From Rhodanobacter sp. DHB23 (GTDB taxonomy: Bacteria > Pseudomonadota > Gammaproteobacteria > Xanthomonadales > Rhodanobacteraceae): 64,000 nucleotides of DNA. A program made the translations under genes and the position numbers. Under the pieces are notes generated by a model, which saw only the letters and a program-made list of their open reading frames with translations, made no database searches and was not told the origin of the DNA. The stretch spans positions 175,348 through 239,347 of the forward strand of contig NZ_JACYXK010000023.1 of NCBI RefSeq assembly GCF_014842975.1, in the 5' to 3' direction. Below, piece after piece: positions 35,861-45,086 of this stretch (position 1 is the stretch's first letter; each line of letters starts with the position of its first letter).

Positions 35861-38800
35861 ATGAGACTTCAAGACAATATCGATTTCACCACCCTGCAGT
35901 GGGTCCGCCCCGAGCTGGAGCAGACCCTGGCGAGGGCCCGCGAAGCGCTGGAGTCCTACGTGGACAACCCGGCGCGCGGCGAGGCCATGCGCTCCTGCGC
36001 CGACAACCTGCACCAGGTGCAGGGCACGCTGCGGATGGTCGAGCTGCCCGGCCCGGCGATGGTGGCGACGGAGATGGAAACGCTCGCCATCGCGCTGCTG
36101 CAGGACAAGGTCGCGCAGCGCGAGGACGCCTATGCCGCGATGATGCGCGGACTGATGCAGCTGCCCGACTACCTCGAGCGCGTCGCCAGCGGCCATCGCG
36201 ACGTGCCGGTGGTGTTGCTGCCGCTGCTGAACGACCTGCGCGCCAGCCTCGGCGAGGAGGCATTGACCGAAGCGGCGCTGTTCCGCCCCAACCTCGACGC
36301 CTTCCTGCCCACGCAGGCGCCCGCCGCGATGAGCGAGGCGCAGGCGCGCGAGCGCCATGGCGAGCTGGTCGCGCTGCGCCCGCAGTTCCAGCAACACATG
36401 CTGGCGTGGTTCCGCGGCCAGTCGCAGGCGCAACCGCTGGCCGGCATGCGCAAGACCCTGCTGGCGATCGCCGCGCGCTGCTACCACGTGCATGGCCGGC
36501 GCCTGTGGTGGATCGCCGCCGGCGTGGTGGAGGGCCTGGAGCACGGCATGCTCGGCGCCCATGCCACCGAGCTGCGCCAGCTGATCGGCAGGGCCGACCG
36601 CCACATCCGCCAGCTGATCGACCAGGGCGAGGACAGCCTGCGCGGTGGCGAAGCCGACGAGCTGTGCAACCGCCTGCTCTACATCGTGGCGCAGTCGCGT
36701 CAGCACAGCCCGCACATGGAGCTGCTGCGCCGCACCTACGCGCTGGACAGCCTGCTGCCCGACGCCGAGGAACTGGAGCACGCCCGCAGCTCGATGGCCG
36801 GGCACAACCGCGCCCTGCTCGATTCGGTGGCCAAGGCGCTCAAGGAAGACCTGCTGCGCGTCAAGGAGGCGCTCGACCTGTTCCAGCGCCAGCCGAACGC
36901 CGATCCGGCCTCGCTGGCGCCGCAATGCGAACTGCTGGGCCGCGTCGCCGACACCCTCGGCATGCTGGCGCTGGCGGTGCCACGCCGGGTGGTGGACGAG
37001 CAGCGCCGCGTGCTCGACGAGGTCGCCAACAAGCTGCGTGCCGCCGACGAGGACACCCTGCTCGACGTGGCCGGCGCGCTGCTGTACGTGGAAGCCTCGC
37101 TGGACGACCACATCGAGAGCCTCGGCGCGAGCGAGGAGACGCGGCAGGACGACGCCGACGCGACGACCCTGCCGCGCAGCGAGGTGCAGGGCATCCTCAG
37201 CACGGTGATGCAGGAGGCGATCCGCAACGCCGGCAAGGTGAAGGAAGCCATCGTCGGCTTCGTCGAATCCGGCTGGGACCACGCCGGGCTGGCCGATGCG
37301 CCCGCGCAGATGGCCGAAGTGGCCGGCGCCGCGCGCATGCTGTCCGCCGATCGTCCCGCCGAGCTGGCCGAAGGCATCGGCCGCTTCATCCACAACGAAT
37401 TGCTGGTCGATCGCCGCGTGCCCAACAGCATGCAGATGGACCACCTGGCCGATGCGCTGGCCGCGCTGGAGTACTACCTGGAGGCGGCGCGCGAGCACCG
37501 CGGCGGCCTGGCGCACATCATCGACGTGGCCGAGCACAGCCTGGGCCAGCTCGGCTACTGGCCGTTGCCGGCCGAGCGTCCGCTGCCAGGGGCCGAGGCG
37601 ACGGCTGCTTCGGAAGCGCATGGCCACGAGAACCTGTCCGAGTCGGTGAGCGTGTACCCGGGCGGCGACCTCAGCCACCTGCTGGTTGCGCCCGAGGCGC
37701 CGCAGCTGGCGCCGGCGCACGACGTCGACGGCCTGCGCTTCGCGCAGACCGAATCCACCATGCCGCCGGCGTCCGTCGCCGCCGCTGGCAGTGATGCCGA
37801 CTGGATCGAGATCGAGGAAGAGATCGAGGAGCAGGTGCCGGCGCATGGCGCGCTGGCCGAGGGTTTCCACTTCGACCAGCAGGCCGAGGGCATCGACGAC
37901 GACATCCGCGACATCTTCCTGGAGGAGATGCAGGAGGAGATCGACAACCTGCGCGGCGCCGAAGGCGTCTGGCTGGCCGATCCCGTGCAACTGGCCGCGC
38001 TTACGCCGATCCGCCGCTCGTTCCACACGCTCAAGGGTTCCGGCCGGCTGGTCGGCATCCCCGCACTGGGCGAGTTCGCGTGGAAAGTGGAGGACATGCT
38101 CAACCGCGTGCTCGACCACTCCATCGAGCCGCACGAGGGCGTGCAGGCCGTGGTGCGCCACGCCATCGCCGCGTTGCCGCAGCTGCTGGCCTCGCTGAAG
38201 GGCGAGGGCGTGCCGCATGCGCCGATCGAGGCGATCATGCAGACCGCCGGCAAGCTCGCCGCCGGCGACGCTTCCGCGCGCATCGAGGACCACGCGCCAG
38301 CCGCCATGGAAACCGTGCGCCGCGTCGTGCGTCGCCGCGTGCCGCGCTTCGATGCCGCCGCCGCGTCGGTCCCGTCCGCCGGCATCACCGAAGCCGACAG
38401 CATCGCCGCCCCGGAACCGGTGGAGCCGCCGGCCGCGTTCGCCATCTCGCCGCTGCCCTCGGTCGACCCGGTGCTGCTGGAGATCCTGCGCAGCGAGGTC
38501 GCGCAGTACCTGCAGACCATCCGCACCGCGATCCATCGCGGCAGTGGCGAACTGCCGGTGGGCGAAGACCTGCTGCGCGCCGTGCACACGCTGCATGGCG
38601 CCATCGCGATGGTCGACATCCCGTTGCTCATCCAGTTGCTGTCGCCGCTGGAGACCCTGCTCAAGCGCCTGCGCCACACGGCCCAGCCGCTGCCGGTGGA
38701 GGGCGTGCGCCTGCTCGACCGCACGGCCGACGTGGTCGACCAGACCATGGCCCAGTTCGACGTGGCCATGCCGCAGTTGCCGAACGTCGACCAGCTCACG

Positions 38801-41800
38801 CTGCAGCTGACCGAACTGCGCGACCGCTACCCCGAAGTGCAGGGCGCGCACATCATCGCCGAACATCCTGCGGAGGCGGCGCAGCCCGTGTCCGAACCCC
38901 GGGCCGACGAAGTTGCGGAAGAAGCCGGTGCGGATGCCCATGAGGCAGCCGCGGTCGAGGAGCCTGCATCCCAGGCACCGCTGGACGATGGCTCGCACGA
39001 CCACTACGCCAACGAGTTGATGGTCGCACTGGGCGCATTCGAGCCGGATGCGCCGGCCGAGGAAGCCGGGCAGGCCGAAGCCGAACGGCAGGCGGGCGAA
39101 GCCGCCGAACAGGAAGCGGCCGAACGCGCCGCCGCCGAGCAGGCGGCACAGGCGAAGGCCGCACAGGAACAGGCGGAACGCGAACAGGCCGAGCAGGAGC
39201 GCCTGGAACAGGAGCGCCTGGAGCAGGAACTGGCCGAACAAGAACGCGCCGAGCAGGAGCGCGCCGAGCAGGAGCGCATCGAGCAGGAACGCGCCGAGCA
39301 GGCCCGGCTGGCGCAGGAACGCGCCGCCCGCGAGGCCGCCGAGGCGCAGATGCGCGCCGCGGCGGAGAAGGCGGCGGCCGAGCAGCGCGCGGCGGAAGCC
39401 GCGGCGGCGGAGCAGGCCAGGCAGGAAGCGCAGCGTGCGGCCGAAGCCGCGCGCCGCGCCGCCAACGAGGCGGTGCGCGCCGCGCCGGCCACCGGTGCGG
39501 CGCCCATCCATGCGGACCTGTCGATCGACGCCGACCTGCTCGAAGTCTTCGTCGAGGAGGCGCGCGAGATCCTCGACCACGCCGATGGCGTGCTGGCGCA
39601 GTGGCATGCCGAGCCGGCCGCGGGCAGCCACCTGGGCGAACTGCAGCGCGACCTGCACACGCTCAAGGGCGGTGCGCGCATCGCCGGCATGATGTCGGTG
39701 GGCGACCTGTCCCACGCCATCGAAACGCTGCTGGAAAAGCCGGTGGCGGGCGAGGCGCAGGCGCTCCCGCTGATCGCCGTGCTGGAGACCAGCTTCGACC
39801 AGCTGCACACCATGGTGCAGCAGATCGGGCAAGGCCAGGTGCCGGCTTACCCGCAGTCCGCGATCGACCACCTGCTGGCGCTGGCCGGCGAGCAGGGGTT
39901 CGCCGACGACGCGGCCCTGGCGGCCCGCGTGGTGCCCCCGGCCGCACAACCTGTCGAAACGGGGCATGCGGCGACCGCAGCCGCAGCCGAGCCGTTGCCC
40001 GAGCTGCTGCCCACGGAGCAGGGCGCCGATGCGCCTTCGGCGCAGGAGCAGATCCGCGTCCGCGCCGAACTGCTGGACAACCTGGTGAACCATGCCGGCG
40101 AGGTGGCGATCTACCGTTCGCGCCTGGAACAGCAGGTATCCGGCTACCGCTTCAACCTGGTCGAACTCGACCAGACCGTGCAGCGCCTGCGCAGCCAGCT
40201 GCGCATGCTGGAAATCGAAACCGAGGCGCAGATCATCGCGCGTTTCCAGCGCGAGCATCGCGAGGCGGGCAGCGCCACCACGTTCGACCCGCTGGAACTC
40301 GACCGTTTCTCGCAGCTGCAGCAGTACTCGCGTTCGCTGGCCGAGTCGGTGTCCGACCTGGTGTCCATCCAGGGCGTGCTGGACGAACTGACCCGCCAGG
40401 CGGAGAACCTGCTGGTACAGCAGTCGCGCGTCAGCACCGAGCTGCAGGAAGGCCTGCTGCGCACGCGCATGCTGCCGTTCGACACCATGGTGCCGAACCT
40501 GCGCCGCACCCTGCGCCAGGCCGCGCAGGAAGAAGGCAAGAGCGCGCAGCTGTACGTGGACGGCGCGCACGGCGAAATGGACCGCAACCTGCTCGACCGC
40601 ATCAAGGCACCGTTCGAACACATGCTGCGCAACGCCGTGGCGCACGGCTTCGAATCGCCGGAAGACCGCCGCAAGGCGGGCAAGCCGGCCGAGGGCGCGG
40701 TGCGCATCCGGGTGACGCGCGAAGCCACCGAGGTGGTGGTGCGCGTCAGCGACGACGGCCGCGGCCTCGACCGCGAGGCCATCCGCAAGCGCGGCGTGGA
40801 GCGCGGCCTGATCGCCGCCGATGCCCGCCTCAGCGACGACCAGGTGCTCGCGCTGATCACCCAGCCCGGCTTCTCCACCGCCAGCACGGTCACCCAGCTG
40901 GCCGGCCGCGGCGTGGGCATGGACGTGGTGGCGAACGAGATCAAGCAGCTGGGCGGCTCGCTGGCGATCGAGTCGCAGCAGGGGCAAGGCACCACCTTCG
41001 TGCTGCGCCTGCCGTTCACCCTCGCGGTGACCCAGGCCATCCTGGTGCGCATCGGCGAGAGCACCTTCGCCATCCCGATGACCTCGGTGCAGGGCGTGGC
41101 GCGCGTCAACGCCGAGGAACTGGCCTCGCGCATGGCCGAGCACGAACCGGTGTTCGCGCACGGCGACGAGCAGTTCGGCATCCACGATCTGGCCGAATTG
41201 CTCGGCCTGCCGCCTGGCGCGGTGCCGGAAGGCGAACAGCCGCCGCTGCTGCTGGCCCGCACCGGCGACCTGCGTGCGGCGATCCGCGTCGACGCGGTGC
41301 TGGGTTCGCGCGAGATCGTGGTGAAGTCGGTCGGTCCGCAGGTGAGTTCGGTGCCGGGCGTGCTCGGCGCCACCATCATGGGCGACGGCTCGGTGCTGGT
41401 GATTCTCGACCTGGCGCCGCTGGTGCGCCATGGCGTGCTGCGCCGCGAGCAGCGCCTGTCCGAGGGCCTCGCCGCGGTCGAGCTGCCGAAGATCGAGGAG
41501 CAGCGCGCCCGCCCGCTGGTCATGGTGGTGGACGATTCGATCACCATGCGCAAGGTCACCGGCCGCGTGCTGGAGCGCCACGAATACGAAGTGGGCACCG
41601 CGAAGGACGGCGTGGACGCGCTGGAGAAACTGCACGAGCGCGTGCCCGACCTGATGCTGCTGGACATCGAGATGCCGCGCATGGACGGCTACGAGCTGGC
41701 CACCCACATGAAGGCGGATCCGCGCCTGCGCGACGTGCCGATCATCATGATCACCTCGCGCACCGGCGACAAGCATCGCCAGCGCGCGTTCGACATCGGC

Positions 41801-41935
41801 GTGGACCGCTACCTCGGCAAGCCGTACCAGGAGGCCGAGCTGCTGTCGCAGATCGCCGAAGTGCTGGACCAGCGCGCCGAGGCACTGGAGCGGCGCGCCG
41901 TCGAACAGCTTTCGCAGGAGCCGCACCATGGTTGA
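35861..41935 (+). CDS. chpA: Multi-Hpt chemotaxis kinase ChpA (PilL)
   Basis: A 2024-residue hybrid CheA-type kinase. Hpt-like histidines are visible at residue 51 (LHQVQG), 722 (FHTLKG), 909 (VHTLHG) and 1266 (LHTLKG); other helical modules between 200 and 600 look degenerate. Residues about 1065-1208 are a highly charged Ala/Glu/Gln/Arg helix with many AEQER repeats. The catalytic core follows: N box NAVAHGF at 1591, DDGRGLD at 1631, GRGVGMD near 1682, a CheW-like domain near 1735-1870, and a C-terminal receiver with VVDDS at 1890 and phospho-Asp 1935 (LLDIEMP). It passes phosphate to PilG and PilH to control type IV pili. Confidence 0.95.
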   Translation: MRLQDNIDFTTLQWVRPELEQTLARAREALESYVDNPARGEAMRSCADNLHQVQGTLRMVELPGPAMVATEMETLAIALLQDKVAQREDAYAAMMRGLMQLPDYLERVASGHRDVPVVLLPLLNDLRASLGEEALTEAALFRPNLDAFLPTQAPAAMSEAQARERHGELVALRPQFQQHMLAWFRGQSQAQPLAGMRKTLLAIAARCYHVHGRRLWWIAAGVVEGLEHGMLGAHATELRQLIGRADRHIRQLIDQGEDSLRGGEADELCNRLLYIVAQSRQHSPHMELLRRTYALDSLLPDAEELEHARSSMAGHNRALLDSVAKALKEDLLRVKEALDLFQRQPNADPASLAPQCELLGRVADTLGMLALAVPRRVVDEQRRVLDEVANKLRAADEDTLLDVAGALLYVEASLDDHIESLGASEETRQDDADATTLPRSEVQGILSTVMQEAIRNAGKVKEAIVGFVESGWDHAGLADAPAQMAEVAGAARMLSADRPAELAEGIGRFIHNELLVDRRVPNSMQMDHLADALAALEYYLEAAREHRGGLAHIIDVAEHSLGQLGYWPLPAERPLPGAEATAASEAHGHENLSESVSVYPGGDLSHLLVAPEAPQLAPAHDVDGLRFAQTESTMPPASVAAAGSDADWIEIEEEIEEQVPAHGALAEGFHFDQQAEGIDDDIRDIFLEEMQEEIDNLRGAEGVWLADPVQLAALTPIRRSFHTLKGSGRLVGIPALGEFAWKVEDMLNRVLDHSIEPHEGVQAVVRHAIAALPQLLASLKGEGVPHAPIEAIMQTAGKLAAGDASARIEDHAPAAMETVRRVVRRRVPRFDAAAASVPSAGITEADSIAAPEPVEPPAAFAISPLPSVDPVLLEILRSEVAQYLQTIRTAIHRGSGELPVGEDLLRAVHTLHGAIAMVDIPLLIQLLSPLETLLKRLRHTAQPLPVEGVRLLDRTADVVDQTMAQFDVAMPQLPNVDQLTLQLTELRDRYPEVQGAHIIAEHPAEAAQPVSEPRADEVAEEAGADAHEAAAVEEPASQAPLDDGSHDHYANELMVALGAFEPDAPAEEAGQAEAERQAGEAAEQEAAERAAAEQAAQAKAAQEQAEREQAEQERLEQERLEQELAEQERAEQERAEQERIEQERAEQARLAQERAAREAAEAQMRAAAEKAAAEQRAAEAAAAEQARQEAQRAAEAARRAANEAVRAAPATGAAPIHADLSIDADLLEVFVEEAREILDHADGVLAQWHAEPAAGSHLGELQRDLHTLKGGARIAGMMSVGDLSHAIETLLEKPVAGEAQALPLIAVLETSFDQLHTMVQQIGQGQVPAYPQSAIDHLLALAGEQGFADDAALAARVVPPAAQPVETGHAATAAAAEPLPELLPTEQGADAPSAQEQIRVRAELLDNLVNHAGEVAIYRSRLEQQVSGYRFNLVELDQTVQRLRSQLRMLEIETEAQIIARFQREHREAGSATTFDPLELDRFSQLQQYSRSLAESVSDLVSIQGVLDELTRQAENLLVQQSRVSTELQEGLLRTRMLPFDTMVPNLRRTLRQAAQEEGKSAQLYVDGAHGEMDRNLLDRIKAPFEHMLRNAVAHGFESPEDRRKAGKPAEGAVRIRVTREATEVVVRVSDDGRGLDREAIRKRGVERGLIAADARLSDDQVLALITQPGFSTASTVTQLAGRGVGMDVVANEIKQLGGSLAIESQQGQGTTFVLRLPFTLAVTQAILVRIGESTFAIPMTSVQGVARVNAEELASRMAEHEPVFAHGDEQFGIHDLAELLGLPPGAVPEGEQPPLLLARTGDLRAAIRVDAVLGSREIVVKSVGPQVSSVPGVLGATIMGDGSVLVILDLAPLVRHGVLRREQRLSEGLAAVELPKIEEQRARPLVMVVDDSITMRKVTGRVLERHEYEVGTAKDGVDALEKLHERVPDLMLLDIEMPRMDGYELATHMKADPRLRDVPIIMITSRTGDKHRQRAFDIGVDRYLGKPYQEAELLSQIAEVLDQRAEALERRAVEQLSQEPHHG

Positions 41936-43625
41936 GGCACTGCCTTCGGTGGCATTGCTGTTCGACGACGCCGAGCTGGGGGGGCACCTGCGCCAGACCT
42001 TGCAGGAGCGCGGTGCGCGCATCCTGCACGAGGGCGCCGTCGCCGGGTTCGACGCCGGGCTGCTGCACCAGCTCGATCCCGACGTGCTGGTGGTGAACCT
42101 GGACGAAGAGGACGACGAGGCCTGCGACCGCCTGTTCGACATGGTCGAGGGCGATCGCCCGCGCCTGGTGCTCAACGACGCCCGCGCCAGCCGCGCGCTG
42201 GGTGGCTGGGACCGCGCGCGCTGGGCGCGCCACCTGGCGATGAAGGTACTGGCCAGCGGCGACGTGGATCCGCCGCGCCCGGCCGATGCACAGGCCGTGG
42301 AAACGCTGCCGACGGTGGCCGAAGCTGTCGAAGTGCCGCCATCCGACTCGGCGGCCGTCGAGTCGGTCGTAGTAGAGCCGGAAGCGCCGTACGTGCCGGA
42401 GCCGGTCGGACAGTACGACCACGGCACTGGGCACGAGGCGGAGGATCGCGCCACCTCGGCCGACCTCGAGGCGGAACTGGCGGCCCTGCTGGCCACGCCT
42501 GAATCCGCCCTGCCGTCCGAGCCGCTGGCCGATGCGCCGGTGGTCGCGTTGCCGGAAATGGACATGCACGCCCTCGCCGACCCGGCCGCGCTGCATGGCG
42601 ACGCGGATGAACATGCGGGGCACGGGCACGACTTCGCTGCGACGGACGACCTGGAGGCGGAGCTGGCCGCGCTGCTCGCCGGCGAAGGCGAGTTGCCCGA
42701 CGAGGATTCCACGCCCGCTGCGCCACGCCAGGAACTGCCGCTGCACGACGGCGATTTCAGCACCCTGCCGCATGCCGAGGCAGCGCCCGCGACGGCCGCT
42801 GCAGCGGAAGCGGCGGCCAGGGCGCCCGCTGCGCCGGATGGCTGGGCGCTGGTCGATCACGATGCAGTCGCCGTGGCGCCGGCCATGGCCGGCGACTTCG
42901 GCATCCACAAGGTGAGCGCCGCGGATTACCTCGCGCCGGACGTCGAGCCGGCGACGGAGGATTTCAAGCCGACGCTGACGCTGGAGCTGGTGTCGATCGA
43001 GGAGGCCGTGGCGCCGAAGGAATGGGAGCGGGAGTCGAGCGAGATGCTGCTGGACGACCTCGGCAGCGCGCTCAGCCGCGTGGTGTTGCTGGGCGCGACA
43101 TCCGATGGGCTGGATTCGGTCTGCGAATTCCTCGCGAGCCTGCCTGCCACCGCGCGCTACGCCATCCTGCTTACCCAGCATTTCGGCGCGCAGTCGGCCG
43201 ATGCGGTGCTGCAGCGCCTGTCGGAGCATTCCAGCCTGCCGGTGCGGCTCGCCAGGCAAGGTGGCCGTGCCCGTGCCGGCGAAGTGTTGCTGGTTCCGGC
43301 CGCGTCCCAGGTGCAATTGCGCCGCGACGGCAGCATCGAGCTGCGCACCTGCGACGATGCACCGGAGCCGTCCATCGACGCCAGCTTCACCATGGCGGCG
43401 AACGCGTTCGGGCGCGATGCGCTCGCCATCGTGTTCGCCGGCCGTTCCACCGACGCGGTGGCCGGTGCGCAGGCGATCCACGACCGCAATGGCCAGGTAT
43501 GGGTGGAGTCCGCCGAAGGCGGGTATTCCGCCGACATGGTCGGCGCCCTGTTCGCCGAACGGCTGGTGAGCTATTCCGGAACGCTGCACGAACTGGCGGC
43601 GCATCTGATCGAGGTCTATCCATGA
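41928..43625 (+). CDS. chpB: CheB-like protein ChpB with altered catalytic serine
   Basis: A 565-residue protein that overlaps chpA by 8 bp and chpC by 4 bp. Residues 1-110 look like a degenerate receiver (VALLFDDAELGGHLRQTLQERG; PDVLVVNLDEED). Residues 115-365 are a low-complexity acidic Ala/Pro/Glu linker, with two copies of a DLEAELAALLA motif. Residues 380-565 resemble a CheB methylesterase domain. The His (TQHFG) and Asp (AGRSTD) positions are kept, but the nucleophile motif Gly-Ala-Ser-Thr-Gly-Gly reads Gly-Ala-Thr-Ser-Asp-Gly (43092-43109). Activity is therefore uncertain, and no PilK/CheR methyltransferase is in the operon. It may instead be a structural regulator of the array. Confidence 0.75.
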   Translation: MVEALPSVALLFDDAELGGHLRQTLQERGARILHEGAVAGFDAGLLHQLDPDVLVVNLDEEDDEACDRLFDMVEGDRPRLVLNDARASRALGGWDRARWARHLAMKVLASGDVDPPRPADAQAVETLPTVAEAVEVPPSDSAAVESVVVEPEAPYVPEPVGQYDHGTGHEAEDRATSADLEAELAALLATPESALPSEPLADAPVVALPEMDMHALADPAALHGDADEHAGHGHDFAATDDLEAELAALLAGEGELPDEDSTPAAPRQELPLHDGDFSTLPHAEAAPATAAAAEAAARAPAAPDGWALVDHDAVAVAPAMAGDFGIHKVSAADYLAPDVEPATEDFKPTLTLELVSIEEAVAPKEWERESSEMLLDDLGSALSRVVLLGATSDGLDSVCEFLASLPATARYAILLTQHFGAQSADAVLQRLSEHSSLPVRLARQGGRARAGEVLLVPAASQVQLRRDGSIELRTCDDAPEPSIDASFTMAANAFGRDALAIVFAGRSTDAVAGAQAIHDRNGQVWVESAEGGYSADMVGALFAERLVSYSGTLHELAAHLIEVYP

Positions 43626-44164
43626 GCGTCGAGTTGCCCCGCGAAATCCGCTGCGTGCTGGTGCCGGCCGGCAGCCTGCGCCTGCTGCTGCCCAACGCCA
43701 CCGTGGCCGAAGTCATCACCCGGCCGGTGCACGAGGCGGTGGCCGGTGCGCCCGAATGGCTGGTCGGACGCTTCGCCTGGCGCGGCTGGCGCGTGCCGCT
43801 GGTGTCGTTTTCCACCCTCGCCGGCGCGGGCGAGGGCGACGCCGAGCTCACCGTGCGCGTGGCCGTGCTGAAGGCGCTGGGCGGCGATCCCAGGATGCCC
43901 TTCATCGCCGTACTCACGCAGGGCTTCCCGCGCCTGACCACGCTCAACTCCGAACTCATCATCCCCACCCACGATGGCAACGAACTGCCGCCGGGCGTGC
44001 GTGCCCAGGTGCTGGTGCGCGACGACGTGGCGGTGATCCCCGACCTCGAAGGCATCGAGGCGGAGCTGGTGCGCCTGCTGGCGCAGGACCAGCCCGGGGA
44101 ACAGGAAGTGCACGACCTGTCCGGCGCGGATGACGAGCCGGAGGAACTGGACGGCGCGGCGTGA
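43622..44164 (+). CDS. chpC: CheW-like adaptor ChpC
   Basis: A 180-residue protein with a divergent CheW-like fold: REIRCVLVPAGSLRLLLPNATVAEVI at the start, EWLVGRFAWRGWRVPLVSFSTLAG near residue 45 and GVRAQVLVRDDVAVIPDLEGIE near 130, with an acidic tail. Position after the chpB-like gene and 4-bp overlap match ChpC of the Pil-Chp system, a second coupling protein for ChpA. Confidence 0.85.
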   Translation: MSVELPREIRCVLVPAGSLRLLLPNATVAEVITRPVHEAVAGAPEWLVGRFAWRGWRVPLVSFSTLAGAGEGDAELTVRVAVLKALGGDPRMPFIAVLTQGFPRLTTLNSELIIPTHDGNELPPGVRAQVLVRDDVAVIPDLEGIEAELVRLLAQDQPGEQEVHDLSGADDEPEELDGAA

Positions 44165-44328
44165 TGGAGCGCCATCGCGCCTGGCTGCCCAGCGTGTTGT
44201 TCGCGGTGGCGGCGGTGATGGAATTCGTCGCTGCGGCGATAGCCAGGCAGCCGGCCTTCTACGGTGTCGGGGCGGCGTTCATCGGCGTCGCGGTGGTCTT
44301 CCTGGCGCAGGCGCGCAGGAAAAAATAG
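44164..44328 (+). CDS. 54-aa membrane protein at the end of the Pil-Chp operon
   Basis: A short gene whose ATG overlaps the chpC stop (TGATG), ending TAG at 44326-44328. The product is MERHRAWLPS followed by two hydrophobic segments (VLFAVAAVMEFVAAAIA and FYGVGAAFIGVAVVFLAQ) and a basic end (ARRKK). This suggests a hairpin in the inner membrane. Overlap with chpC, a clean two-segment profile and only 15 bp to the next convergent gene favour a real gene. No family was recognised. Confidence 0.6.
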   Translation: MERHRAWLPSVLFAVAAVMEFVAAAIARQPAFYGVGAAFIGVAVVFLAQARRKK

Positions 44329-44343
44329 CCGCGCTTGCGGCGG

Positions 44344-45078
44344 TCAGAAATCCCCGTGCAGGGCCTGCAACGCAGCCAGGGCCGCGAGGCCGGCCGTCTC
44401 GGTGCGCAGGATGCGCGGCCCCAGCCGCAGGCCGGTGAAGCCGGCTTCATCCAGCAGCGCCACGTCGCGCTCGCCCAGCCCGCCTTCCGGCCCCACCACC
44501 AGCAACGCGCCCTCGCCGCCGGGGCGCAGCCCGCGCGCGGAAACCGCCGCTTCGGGCAGCAGCGCCAGCCGCAGCGCGGCATCGCCATCCAGCGAGGCCA
44601 GCCAGGCCGGCAGGGCCTGCGTGGGAAGGATCTCCGGCAGGCGTGCGCGGCCGCTTTGTTCGCAGGCGCTGGCGGCCACCGCGCGCCAGTGCGCCAGCCG
44701 CTTCTCCGCGCGGGCGGCGTCCAGCTTCACCTCGGAACGTTCGGTGAGCAGCGGCACGATGCGCGCCACGCCCAGCTCGGTGGCCTTCTGCACGATCAGG
44801 TCCATCTTCTCGCCGCGTGCCACGCCTTGCGCCAGCGTGAGCGGCAGCGGGGACTCGCGCTCCACGGGTTGCCGGTCCAGCACCTCGACCAGCACTTCGC
44901 GCTTGCCCACGCTGCGTATCGTGGCGGCATAGTCCGCGCCGTCGCCGTTGAACAGCGTCAATGGATCGCCCGCGACGAGGCGCAGTACGCGCGCCACGTG
45001 CTCGCCGGCCTGCGCCGGCAGGGCCACTTCGGCCCCAACGGCCAGCGGCAGGTCGACATGGATACGGATGGTGCGCAT
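44344..45078 (-). CDS. rsmE: 16S rRNA m3U1498 methyltransferase
   Basis: A 244-residue SPOUT methyltransferase. An N-terminal PUA-like part (HVARVLRLVAGDPLTLFNGDG) is followed by KATELGVARIVPLLTERSEV near residue 105 and the AdoMet knot with LLVVGPEGGLGERD near 195 and LGPRILRTETAGLAALAAL near the end. It methylates U1498 in the ribosomal decoding region. It starts 8 bp after the bioA stop and is likely co-transcribed with it. Confidence 0.95.
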   Translation of the reverse strand: MRTIRIHVDLPLAVGAEVALPAQAGEHVARVLRLVAGDPLTLFNGDGADYAATIRSVGKREVLVEVLDRQPVERESPLPLTLAQGVARGEKMDLIVQKATELGVARIVPLLTERSEVKLDAARAEKRLAHWRAVAASACEQSGRARLPEILPTQALPAWLASLDGDAALRLALLPEAAVSARGLRPGGEGALLVVGPEGGLGERDVALLDEAGFTGLRLGPRILRTETAGLAALAALQALHGDF

Positions 45079-45086
45079 GCTGGTGA

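Noticed and set aside
33563..42763. An uninterrupted 3066-codon open frame on the minus strand opposite pilJ and chpA
   Set aside because: pilJ and chpA share the same frame, and this antisense frame is in exact codon register with both. It would be broken only by TTA, CTA or TCA codons on the plus strand, which are almost never used in this high-GC genome. The plus-strand products are clear family members, so the antisense frame is a codon-bias artefact.
33070..44328. The Pil-Chp cluster considered as a flagellar-type chemotaxis operon
   Set aside because: There is no CheY/CheZ/CheR set or flagellar gene, and the two single receivers, PilJ-type receptor and multi-Hpt kinase match the type IV pilus pathway.
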